In this document: piece by piece, positions 1 through 6,613 of the stretch
Layout of the letters: each line of letters begins with the position of its first letter
Numbering within the stretch: position 1 is the first letter of the stretch
Assembly: GCA_900550345.1 (NCBI GenBank)
Contig: URRX01000059.1
Span: 1 to 8,083, forward strand
Direction: 5' to 3'
DNA from: an uncultured Anaerococcus sp.
GTDB taxonomy: Bacteria; Bacillota; Clostridia; Tissierellales; Peptoniphilaceae
Length of the DNA: 8,083 nt
Position numbers and translations under genes: made by a program
Notes under the pieces: generated by a model
The model's database searches: none
Seen by the model: only the letters and a program-made list of their open reading frames with translations
What the model was told of the DNA's origin: nothing

Positions 1-1
1 A

Positions 2-1726
2 ATAAAATGGCATAATTCAAATTTTAAAGAATTATTTGAAGCAAAGAATTTAATTGGAAAAAGCATAAATAGTTTTGTTAGTGATTTTAATGAGATAGAT
101 TTTTCAAAAGAATCAGACAAGGCAATAACTGTAAATATTTATGATAAAACTTTCGAATTTTATTATTCAACTATAAAAAGAGAAAAATATGGTAAAGAAT
201 TAACATTTGTTTATGGAATAGATAATACAAGTGATGAAAATATTAAAAAAATATTTAAGGACCGTAGACTTGTAGTTCTTTCAATGTATATTGACAATTA
301 TGATGATTTAAGACAATCAACAAAAGCAAGTGATAGGTCATCACTTACAGGTGAAATTGATAGAATTATAATGAATTATTTTGAAAAATATGGTGCCATG
401 GTTAGAAAATACGAAAATGATAGATACATGGTTATAATTCATTATGATGATTATGTAAAAATTTATGAAAGTAAATTTAAAATTTTGGATTTAGTAAGAG
501 AAGTTAAAAAAGGAAATTCTATAGAACCAACTTTGTCAGTTGGTGTAGGACTTTCTGGATCAAAACCAATAGATATTTATGAAGAATCTAGAGTTTCAAT
601 TGATATAGCCTTATCTCGTGGAGGAGACCAGGTTGTAATAAAAGAAGGAGATAATTACGAATATTATGGAGGAAAATCAAAAGCTACAGAAAAAATTTCC
701 AAAGTAAGAAGTCGTGTAATTTCTCAAGCCTTAAAAAGAATGGTAGAAAATTCTTCAAAAGTTTTTGTAATGGGACATAATAATCCAGATATGGATTCAT
801 TTGGTTCGGCTCTTGGAATTTACGAGGGAATAAAAAGTATTGGAAAAGATTGTTATTTCGTTTTAAATGGCGTAAATAAACCTATCGAAAATATTTACAA
901 TAAAACTATAGAAGATCTAGAAGGATTTAGAGAAAATATTGTAACGGAAATTAGAGCTTTAGAATTAATGGACCAAGGATCTTTGGTAATTGTTACAGAT
1001 AATCACAGAAAAAATTCTACGGAAGCTCCATCAATTTTAGACAAAACTGATCAAATTGTAATAATTGACCATCATAGAAGAGGAAATGATTATATTAGAA
1101 ATGCAACAATTTCTTATATAGAACCTTATGCATCAAGTGCAAGCGAACTTGTAACAGAAATTTTAAATTATTTTGATGAATCTTTTAAAGCAAGAGTACC
1201 AGTTGCAGAAGCTCTACTTGCAGGACTTACTGTTGATACGAAAAATTTTGTTTATCAAACCGGAGTTAGAACATTTGAAGCTGCATCAATTTTAAAAAGA
1301 TGGGGAGCAGATTCCATTATTATAAAAAGAATGTTTAAAGATGATTTTCAAATAGTAAAATATAAATCAGAAGTAATAGCAGATTCAACTGTTGTTAATG
1401 ATTTTATAGCTATAGGTCATTTTAATAGAGAAATGGATGGATCGACATTAATTGCAAGTCAAGCAGCAGATGATTTATTAAATATAAAAGGTGTTAGAGC
1501 AAGTTTTGTTTTAACAAAATCAAACGACAGAATTCACATATCAGGAAGAAGCTTGGGAGATATCTCAGTACAATTAATTCTTGAAAGAATTGGTGGAGGA
1601 GGACATCTTACATCGGCTGCTACCCAACTTGATATGAGTATTGATGAAGCAGAAGTAATGCTTAAAAAAGCAATAAAAGAATACCTTGAGGAGGAAGTTG
1701 AAGATTATGAAGATAATACTAACTGA
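2..1726 (+). CDS. gdpP: GdpP/YybT-type cyclic-di-AMP phosphodiesterase, 5' end outside window
   Basis: This protein probably hydrolyses the second messenger c-di-AMP to the linear dinucleotide at the membrane. The frame is open from base 2, so the ATG at 284 is internal; 574 residues are visible. Full family members are about 650-660 residues, so roughly 80-90 residues are missing, which is where the two membrane helices should lie. Domains in order: the tail of a PAS domain (about 2-230, opening IKWHNSNFKELF); a degenerate GGDEF domain (about 260-690, with YENDRYMVI and ending near YYGGK); a DHH domain with GHNNPDMDS at 773-799 and the DHH triad at 1067-1075; and DHHA1 with GGGGH at 1592-1606. 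The metal-binding His/Asp residues of the DHH domain appear intact. The TGA stop lies 20 bases inside rplI. The gdpP-rplI-dnaB order is common in Firmicutes. The family call is secure; activity is inferred from the preserved motifs. Confidence 0.95.
   Translation: MKWHNSNFKELFEAKNLIGKSINSFVSDFNEIDFSKESDKAITVNIYDKTFEFYYSTIKREKYGKELTFVYGIDNTSDENIKKIFKDRRLVVLSMYIDNYDDLRQSTKASDRSSLTGEIDRIIMNYFEKYGAMVRKYENDRYMVIIHYDDYVKIYESKFKILDLVREVKKGNSIEPTLSVGVGLSGSKPIDIYEESRVSIDIALSRGGDQVVIKEGDNYEYYGGKSKATEKISKVRSRVISQALKRMVENSSKVFVMGHNNPDMDSFGSALGIYEGIKSIGKDCYFVLNGVNKPIENIYNKTIEDLEGFRENIVTEIRALELMDQGSLVIVTDNHRKNSTEAPSILDKTDQIVIIDHHRRGNDYIRNATISYIEPYASSASELVTEILNYFDESFKARVPVAEALLAGLTVDTKNFVYQTGVRTFEAASILKRWGADSIIIKRMFKDDFQIVKYKSEVIADSTVVNDFIAIGHFNREMDGSTLIASQAADDLLNIKGVRASFVLTKSNDRIHISGRSLGDISVQLILERIGGGGHLTSAATQLDMSIDEAEVMLKKAIKEYLEEEVEDYEDNTN
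1688..1694 (+). promoter_or_regulatory. Ribosome binding site for rplI inside gdpP
   Basis: GAGGAGG lies 12 bases before the ATG at 1707, within the last codons of gdpP. It supports 1707 over the in-frame ATG at 1686, which lies before this site and would add seven residues not typical of L9. The spacing is slightly long. Confidence 0.75.
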
Positions 1727-2147
1727 TGATGTTAAAAAAATTGGAAAAAAAGGCGAAGTTGTAAATGTAAAACAAGGATATTTTAGAAACTTTATTTTAC
1801 CAAATAATCTTGGAGTAGAAGCAAATAAAGAAAATTTAGCTAAACTTGATGAACATTTAAAACAAGTTAAAGAAGAAGAAGATAAAAATATAAAAGAAGC
1901 TAAAGAAAATAAAGAAAAAATTGAAAAAACTGATATAACAATAAAAGTTAAAGCAGGAGAAAATGGTAAATTATTTGGCTCAATTACAAATATGGATATC
2001 AAAAAAGCTCTTGATAAAAAGAATATTGAAGTTGATAAGAAAAAAATCGAAAAAGCGGATATTGATTCTCTAGGAAAATATGAAGTAACAATAAAACTTT
2101 ACCAACAAATTTCTGCAAAATTAAAAGTGAATGTTGAGGCAGAATAA
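1707..2147 (+). CDS. rplI: 50S ribosomal protein L9
   Basis: L9 binds 23S rRNA near the base of the L1 stalk and reaches out from the large subunit; it helps maintain reading frame. The chosen start gives 146 residues, normal for the family (about 148), beginning MKIILTDDVKKIGKKGEVV. The N-terminal RNA-binding domain (1-52) carries the L9 signature G-x2-G-x4-V-x2-GYxRNF at residues 13-29. A charged lysine/glutamate-rich connecting helix covers about 41-75. The C-terminal domain (76-146) has the GKLFGSIT motif. The gene starts 20 bases before gdpP ends, and its TAA shares one base with the dnaB ATG (TAATG, 2145-2149), so translation is probably coupled on both sides. L9 in bacteria usually sits beside either rpsR or gdpP/dnaB; the latter holds here. 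Confidence 0.96.
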   Translation: MKIILTDDVKKIGKKGEVVNVKQGYFRNFILPNNLGVEANKENLAKLDEHLKQVKEEEDKNIKEAKENKEKIEKTDITIKVKAGENGKLFGSITNMDIKKALDKKNIEVDKKKIEKADIDSLGKYEVTIKLYQQISAKLKVNVEAE

Positions 2148-3472
2148 TGGAAGAAACTCTTAGGCAAATGCCTAGTGATATTTCTTCAGAAATGGCCATA
2201 ATTGGTTGTATACTTAAAAAAAGTGAAAGCATAGACCAGGCTATACAATTAGTAAAGCCATATGAGTTTTATGATTCAAGATGTCAAAGAATTTATAAGA
2301 CTTTAGTAAATATGTATCAAAAAGATATAAAAATAGATGAAGTAAGTCTTATATCAAAATTAAAATCAGAAAATATCTTGAAAGAAGTTGGAGGAGAGGA
2401 GTTTATTGTAGAAATAACACTCTCCTCGTTTTATACTCCAAATATGGACCAGTACTGTGAAAATGTCAAAGAAAAAGCTTTATTAAGAGCCTTAATCACA
2501 GCGTGTGATGATATAGTAGGAAAATCTTACGAGCAAAAAAAGGATGCCAAAGAAGTTATAGAAATGGCTGAATCAAGAATTTTTGAAATAAGTCAAAAAA
2601 ATCTTGATAATGGTCTTGTAAGAGTTTCCGAAACAATGGATGAAACTATAAAACAATTAGAACTTTTAAGTTTAAATGATGGAAAAATTACTGGAGTTAC
2701 TACAGGAATTTCAAGTGTTGATGATAAATTATCAGGACTCCAATCATCTCAATTAATTTTACTTGCAGCAAGACCTGCTATGGGAAAAACTGCTCTTGGT
2801 CTTACTATGGCATGGAATGCAGCAAATGCTGGCAAATCTGTTGCATTTTTTTCCCTAGAAATGTCAACTTATCAATTGAATCAAAGATTAATTTCTATGG
2901 TTTCAATGATTGATCTTGAAAAAATAATTACAGGAAATTTGGAAGCTGATGAGTGGATTGAAATTATAAATGCAATCACAAAAATTAAAGAAAAAGAAAT
3001 TTATGTAGATGAAACTGCAGGAATAACTTTGTCAGAGCTTAGAAGTAAGTGTAAAAGATTAAAGGCAGAAGAAGGATTAGATTTAATTGTTATTGATTAT
3101 TTGCAACTTATGACTGGAGAGGGAAGATTTGATAATAGGCAACAAGAAATTGCTCAAATTTCTAGGGGATTAAAATCTTTATCAAAAGAAATAAATTGCC
3201 CAGTTTTATCTCTTGCCCAATTATCTCGTGAGGCTGACAAAAGATCAGATCACAAACCCATTTTATCAGACCTTCGTGAATCTGGAGCAATCGAGCAAGA
3301 TGCTGATGTAGTTATGCTTTTATATAGAGAAGATTATTATGATGAAGATGATAATCCAAATGTAGCTAAGGTAATTTTGGCAAAACATAGAAATGGTCCG
3401 ACAGGTCTTATGGAATTATTTTTCCATAAACAATGCACCACTTTTAGAGATTTAAGCCACGAAGAAGAATAA
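2147..3472 (+). CDS. dnaB: Replicative DNA helicase, DnaB family (called DnaC in Bacillus)
   Basis: This is the hexameric 5'-3' helicase that unwinds the chromosome at the replication fork and recruits primase. The 441-residue length is normal. An N-terminal helical domain (about 8-110) precedes a linker and a RecA-like domain (about 180-441). Visible motifs: Walker A ARPAMGKT at 208-215; H1a SLEMS at 236-240 with the catalytic glutamate E238; Walker B LIVIDY at 313-318; H3 LAQLSR at 356-361; H4 DLRESGAIEQDADVV at 375-389; and KHRNGPTG at 413-420, containing the probable arginine finger R415. The second residue of the Walker A core is Ala where Ser is usual (RPSMGKT), a mild change. A GAGG at 2136-2139 stands 7 bases before the ATG. 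No intein is present. The DnaD-like and loader genes follow one gene later. Confidence 0.97.
   Translation: MEETLRQMPSDISSEMAIIGCILKKSESIDQAIQLVKPYEFYDSRCQRIYKTLVNMYQKDIKIDEVSLISKLKSENILKEVGGEEFIVEITLSSFYTPNMDQYCENVKEKALLRALITACDDIVGKSYEQKKDAKEVIEMAESRIFEISQKNLDNGLVRVSETMDETIKQLELLSLNDGKITGVTTGISSVDDKLSGLQSSQLILLAARPAMGKTALGLTMAWNAANAGKSVAFFSLEMSTYQLNQRLISMVSMIDLEKIITGNLEADEWIEIINAITKIKEKEIYVDETAGITLSELRSKCKRLKAEEGLDLIVIDYLQLMTGEGRFDNRQQEIAQISRGLKSLSKEINCPVLSLAQLSREADKRSDHKPILSDLRESGAIEQDADVVMLLYREDYYDEDDNPNVAKVILAKHRNGPTGLMELFFHKQCTTFRDLSHEEE
2391..2427 (+). repeat. Inverted repeat inside dnaB
   Basis: GAGGAGAG (2391-2398) and its exact reverse complement CTCTCCTC (2420-2427) are separated by 21 bases within the dnaB coding sequence. 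A GTTTT run follows. The arms are GC-rich compared with the surrounding AT-rich sequence and could form an 8-bp mRNA hairpin. No function is known; it may be a by-product of the GGEE and TLSS codons. Confidence 0.4.
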
Positions 3473-3473
3473 A

Positions 3474-4037
3474 ATGAAAATTATTGGAAAAGATGATCAA
3501 ATATATTTAAAAAAAATAGACTTAGACGATGCATATGACTTAAGAAAATGGGATATGCATGAAGATGAAAGGCTCAAAGGCTATAATTATGGAAATTTTT
3601 CCCAAATTGATTGCGAAGTTTGGTTTATGAATGTAAATATCTATAGGAAAAGATACTTTGCAGTTAAAAAAATTGAAGATGATTCTTTTATTGCCTTTAT
3701 TGGTCTAAAAAATTATAATCCTATTTTAAGAAAGAGTGAATTGGGCATAGTTTTTGATCCCAAATATACTTCAAAAGGATATGGATATAAGGCCATGAAA
3801 ATTTTACTAGATTATTATTTTAATGATTTGAAATTTTATGAGCTATATCTTGATGTAAATGATTTTAATAAGAGAGCTTTCAATCTTTATGAAAAATTAG
3901 GATTTAAAAAAACAGGAAAAACTATAGAAGTTTTTGAAAATCAAGAAATATGTCCAGATGGTGAAAATTTTATACTTAGAAATGGCAAAGTTTATAGCGT
4001 AATAACAAAGATGAGAATAAGAAAAGATGGAAGGTAA
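3474..4037 (+). CDS. GNAT-family N-acetyltransferase (RimJ/RimL-like)
   Basis: This is a predicted acetyl-CoA-dependent N-acetyltransferase of 187 residues, typical for the RimJ/RimL-type branch. The acetyl-CoA motif A region is SELGIVFDPKYTSKGYGYKAM (from residue 88). Its Q/R-x-x-G-x-G/A loop appears as K101-GYG-Y-K106, with lysine where Gln/Arg is usual. Motif B is seen as N132-KRAFNLYEKLGFKKTG (to about 148), the common N-x-x-A-x-x-x-Y-x-K-x-GF signature. The N-terminal part (10-50) resembles the substrate-side region of RimJ-like enzymes. The substrate is not predictable: protein N-termini, an antibiotic or a small amine are all possible. The ATG is 1 base after the dnaB stop with only a weak GAAGAAG upstream, so translation probably depends on reinitiation. 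Its insertion between dnaB and the helicase-loading genes is unexplained. Confidence 0.85.
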   Translation: MKIIGKDDQIYLKKIDLDDAYDLRKWDMHEDERLKGYNYGNFSQIDCEVWFMNVNIYRKRYFAVKKIEDDSFIAFIGLKNYNPILRKSELGIVFDPKYTSKGYGYKAMKILLDYYFNDLKFYELYLDVNDFNKRAFNLYEKLGFKKTGKTIEVFENQEICPDGENFILRNGKVYSVITKMRIRKDGR

Positions 4038-4785
4038 TAATTTGAAATTTAAAATTCAAAATTTAAGTCTTGATATGGGAGAAACATCATTTGAAAATAT
4101 GTTTTTAAATACATATGTACCCATGGCAGACGGTGATAGCCTAAAAGTTTTTTTGCTTATATATAAGGACTTAAAATCTTTAGGACAAGTTGATTTAGAA
4201 AAAATAAAAAAACAACTTGCCTTTGATGATCAAAAAATGGAAAAAATAATTTCATATTGGACTAATATGGGAGTATTTAGAAAAAAAGATATTGGAAATG
4301 GTGAAGTTTATTTAGAAATAATTTCCCTAAGACAGGCTTATTTTGGAAATTCTAGTGATAATAAGTCTGAATCTATGCTAGATATTTCTAAAAGAAAGTC
4401 TGTAATGTTTGACCAAGTTGAAAGAATTATTCAAAGGCAACTAACTCCTCAAGATATTAGAAGGATTCATGAAACTTTGGATGAATATAAGCAAGATCCA
4501 GAACTTGTTACAGAAGCATTTAGGCAGGCTAAAGAAGTAAATAATGTCGATGTAAAATATGTAATGGGATTTTTAAAAACTTGGAGAGACCAAAGTGTTT
4601 TTTCTTTAAATGATTTAAAAATTAAAGAAGAAAGAGCAAAATTATCGAGAGAAAAATCTCCCAGAAAATATAAAGGTGCAAAAAAAGTTTATAGGTCAAA
4701 AAATAAAGATTTTGATGCAAAAGCTTTCGCCCAAAAAGCAAGAGAGGAAAGATTTAGAAGAATTCTTGAAGGAGAGGATAAATAA
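4027..4785 (+). CDS. DnaD-domain primosome protein
   Basis: This is a likely primosomal DNA-remodelling protein that helps load the replicative helicase, related to Bacillus DnaD/DnaB. The ATG reading gives 252 residues. About 20-105 looks like a winged-helix N-terminal domain (MFLNTYVPMADGDSLKVFLLIYK is characteristic of the family). About 127-190 is a DnaD/DnaB_2 domain, with RIIQRQLTPQDIRRIHETLDEY and the YxxxIxxxW-type DNA-binding motif as Y178-VMG-F182-LKT-W186 (Phe in the Ile position). The tail from 195 is strongly basic (KSPRKYKGAKK) and could bind DNA. The ATG overlaps the acetyltransferase by 11 bases. An in-frame TTG at 4042 has a much better ribosome binding site, so the protein may really be 247 residues. 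The stop overlaps the next ATG (TAATG). The loader partner follows immediately, which supports the role. Confidence 0.88.
   Translation: MEGNNLKFKIQNLSLDMGETSFENMFLNTYVPMADGDSLKVFLLIYKDLKSLGQVDLEKIKKQLAFDDQKMEKIISYWTNMGVFRKKDIGNGEVYLEIISLRQAYFGNSSDNKSESMLDISKRKSVMFDQVERIIQRQLTPQDIRRIHETLDEYKQDPELVTEAFRQAKEVNNVDVKYVMGFLKTWRDQSVFSLNDLKIKEERAKLSREKSPRKYKGAKKVYRSKNKDFDAKAFAQKAREERFRRILEGEDK
4029..4034 (+). promoter_or_regulatory. Ribosome binding site suggesting a TTG start at 4042
   Basis: GGAAGG lies 7 bases before an in-frame TTG at 4042, ideal spacing. By contrast, the ATG at 4027 has only weak GAGA/GAAAAG purines before it. Starting at TTG would remove five residues (MEGNN) that are not clearly part of the family and give a start of MKFKIQN. 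The two starts cannot be separated from sequence alone. Confidence 0.45.
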
Positions 4786-5744
4786 TGAGTCCCAATGACA
4801 ATATTTCAAGAATAATTGAAAAAAGAAGAATAAAAAATAAAGAAGATCAGGAAAAAAGGAAAAAAGAAATCTATGAAAAATTTCCAAGGATGAGGGTGAT
4901 TGATAAAACAATAGCATCTTTGGGAAGAAGGGCTGCAATTGATGCCCAAAGTGGTAAAAATGTAGATGATTATAAAAATAAGTTAAAAGAGCTTGATAGG
5001 GAAAAAGAAGAAATTTTAGTTAAAAATTCCTACCCAAAAGATTTTCTTAAAATCCATTATCACTGCGATATTTGTAAGGATACTGGTTTTGTAAATACAG
5101 AAACTTGTAGGTGTAGGAAAAAATTAATTATTGAAAGAAAATATTCTCAATCAAATATAAGTAGTCTTTTAAAAAGAGAAAACTTTAGGACCTTTAATAC
5201 AAATTTGTATTCAAAAAATCTTTATAAAGACTATCCTATAAGCCCTTATGAAAATATTATTAGGGTTGGAAAAGATGCCAAAAATTATGTAAATAATTTT
5301 GGGAAAGTTTATAAAAATCTATATATTTTCGGAGAAGTTGGCAGAGGAAAAACTTTTTTGATAAATTCTATAGCAAAAGAAATTTTGGATAGAAATTATT
5401 CAGTTATTTACCTTACTGCAACAAAATTATTTTCTTTTATGAATGATTATTTGTATGCTTTTTCTGAAAAAAAACAAGAATTGCAAGAATCCTATGATTT
5501 AATTTTTGACTCAGATCTATTAATAATTGATGATTTGGGAAGCGAAAATGATAGAAATTCTAATGAAGCAAATCTTTTTGAAATTGTAAATGACAGGATA
5601 ATTAATAAAAAACCCATAATTTTTTCATCAAATTATTCTGAAGATGAAATAATGGAAGTCTATGGTCCAAGAATTTATTCAAGAATTATTGGATCTAGTC
5701 AGGTAATGGAAATTTTTGGAGATGATTTAAGACTTTTATTTTAG
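4785..5744 (+). CDS. DnaI/DnaC-like helicase-loader AAA+ ATPase
   Basis: This is a predicted ATPase that delivers the DnaB helicase to DNA at the origin or at restart forks. The 319-residue length is close to Bacillus DnaI (about 311). The N-terminal part (1-88) is highly charged and helical. It is followed by a probable zinc-binding cluster C94-x2-C97 and C108-x-C110 (HCDICKDTGF, then CRCRKK), as in DnaI. The AAA+ domain has Walker A GEVGRGKT at 183-190, Walker B DLLIIDD at 244-250, a sensor-1 SSN at 281-283, and a C-terminal RIYSR (296-300) where the arginine finger is expected. GGAGAGG stands 7 bases before the ATG, and TAATG overlaps the DnaD-like stop. IstB transposition helpers share this ATPase fold, but the zinc cluster, the DnaD-like partner and the nearby dnaB favour the loader. 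Arginine codons include many AGG, unlike gdpP. Confidence 0.92.
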   Translation: MSPNDNISRIIEKRRIKNKEDQEKRKKEIYEKFPRMRVIDKTIASLGRRAAIDAQSGKNVDDYKNKLKELDREKEEILVKNSYPKDFLKIHYHCDICKDTGFVNTETCRCRKKLIIERKYSQSNISSLLKRENFRTFNTNLYSKNLYKDYPISPYENIIRVGKDAKNYVNNFGKVYKNLYIFGEVGRGKTFLINSIAKEILDRNYSVIYLTATKLFSFMNDYLYAFSEKKQELQESYDLIFDSDLLIIDDLGSENDRNSNEANLFEIVNDRIINKKPIIFSSNYSEDEIMEVYGPRIYSRIIGSSQVMEIFGDDLRLLF

Positions 5745-5753
5745 GAGTTAATT

Positions 5754-6416
5754 ATGCTTTTAGTAGATCGTGAAACCATGCAAAAAATTGATAATTTTGC
5801 AATTGAAGAACTTAAAATCCCATCCCTTTGTTTGGTTGAAAGGGCAGCACTTTCTGTAATGAATAATATTAATCTTGATTTAAGACATAGTTTTGCAATT
5901 ATTGTTTCTTGTGGAAATAATGGGGCTGATGGACTTGCTCTTGCAAGAAATCTGCTTGCTTATGGAAAAAATTGTTATATTTATATTATTGGTAATAAAA
6001 ATAAGGCGAGCAGGGATTTTATAATAAATTATAATGCCTGTAAAAATCTAACAGAAAAAATTTATCAAATAGAGACAATTGAGGATATGGATTTTTTGAG
6101 AGAAAATCTTGATAAGGTTAATACCATAATTGATGGAATTTTTGGTACTGGCTTAAATAGGCCTGTTTCAGGAATTTATGCAAATATTATTGATTTGATA
6201 AATGAAAAAAATATCTATACAATTTCGATAGATCTTCCATCTGGTTTTGATGCAAATGGACAAAATAATTATGGAACTTATATAGATAGTGATTTAATTG
6301 TTTGTATGCAAATTTTTAAAAAAGGTCTTTTTGAAGATAATTATTTTAGGGATAAAACTGTCCTTTGTGATATTGGACTTCCTAAAATTGCAATTGAAAA
6401 ATTTATAGAAATTTGA
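5754..6416 (+). CDS. nnrE: NAD(P)H-hydrate epimerase (YjeF N-terminal domain), stand-alone
   Basis: This enzyme epimerises damaged R-NAD(P)HX to the S form so that a separate dehydratase can restore NAD(P)H. It has 220 residues, covering only the YjeF_N Rossmann-like domain. Visible family elements: LVERAA at 27-32 (usually LMExAG), the loop GNNGADGLALAR at 54-65 (usually GNNGGDG; here Gly to Ala), IIDGIFGTGL at 125-134 with D127, and IDLPSGFDANG at 159-169. The region near K190 corresponds to the usual conserved lysine, although the AD-x-TVTF stretch before it has become SDLIVCMQIFKK. In many bacteria this domain is fused to the NnrD dehydratase. No such domain follows: the TGA is in the serS promoter and only the T-box leader comes after. 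AGGAG (5743-5747), overlapping the loader's TAG, is 6 bases upstream. The family call is firm; full activity is less certain. Confidence 0.9.
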   Translation: MLLVDRETMQKIDNFAIEELKIPSLCLVERAALSVMNNINLDLRHSFAIIVSCGNNGADGLALARNLLAYGKNCYIYIIGNKNKASRDFIINYNACKNLTEKIYQIETIEDMDFLRENLDKVNTIIDGIFGTGLNRPVSGIYANIIDLINEKNIYTISIDLPSGFDANGQNNYGTYIDSDLIVCMQIFKKGLFEDNYFRDKTVLCDIGLPKIAIEKFIEI

Positions 6417-6442
6417 AAAAAAATAAAATGAAAGTATATTAT
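6413..6442 (+). promoter_or_regulatory. Probable sigma-A promoter for the serS leader
   Basis: TTGAAA (6413-6418, one mismatch to TTGACA) overlaps the TGA stop of nnrE. TATATT at 6435-6440 gives 16-base spacing; TATTAT at 6437-6442 would give 18. Transcription would begin near 6448, just before Stem I of the T-box. In AT-rich DNA such matches arise by chance, but the position directly ahead of a riboswitch supports it. Read-through from the upstream operon would also pass through the T-box. Confidence 0.55.
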
Positions 6443-6587
6443 AAATAATTGAATAGGGCTATGATAAGAAGTAGTAATTAAAAATAACCTTTAGAGAGAA
6501 GATGGCTGGTGAAAATCTTTGGTGAAAGTTAATGAATCCGTCTTTGAGCTTATAAATTTAAAGTGAATGAATTTATTTCATTAAATT

Positions 6588-6613
6588 GGGTGGTACCGCG
6601 ATAATCTCGTCCC
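6588..6613 (+). promoter_or_regulatory. T-box antiterminator helix
   Basis: The canonical GGGTGGTACCGCG element spans 6588-6600. GGG 6588-6590 pairs with CCC 6611-6613, and GCG 6598-6600 pairs with CGT 6608-6610. This leaves the seven-base bulge TGGTACC (6591-6597), whose UGGU pairs with the NCCA end of uncharged tRNA. Bases 6608-6613 are also the 5' arm of the terminator, so the two structures exclude each other. Confidence 0.9.

Noticed and set aside
1686..1706. Extended rplI start adding MRRKLKI
   Set aside because: The GAGGAGG site lies after this ATG, and the L9 family begins at MKIILTDDV.
284..1726. gdpP as a complete 480-residue protein starting at the ATG at 284
   Set aside because: The same frame is open back to base 2 and encodes PAS-domain sequence; the ATG lies inside the degenerate GGDEF domain without a good ribosome binding site.
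1574..2002. Antisense open frame of about 142 codons across gdpP/rplI
   Set aside because: It lies opposite confirmed genes, is a low-complexity Phe/Ser/Leu-rich translation of A-rich coding DNA, and has no recognisable motif.
1999..2232. Antisense open frame of 77 codons over the rplI/dnaB junction
   Set aside because: It is a mirror of two confirmed genes with no family resemblance.
4696..4938. Antisense open frame of 80 codons, Phe/Leu-rich and seemingly membrane-like
   Set aside because: The hydrophobic look comes from complementing Lys/Glu-rich coding sequence of the DnaD-like and loader genes.
4785..5744. Loader gene read as an IstB-like transposition helper
   Set aside because: No IstA transposase or inverted terminal repeats are nearby; the zinc cluster and the DnaD/dnaB neighbourhood point to a helicase loader.
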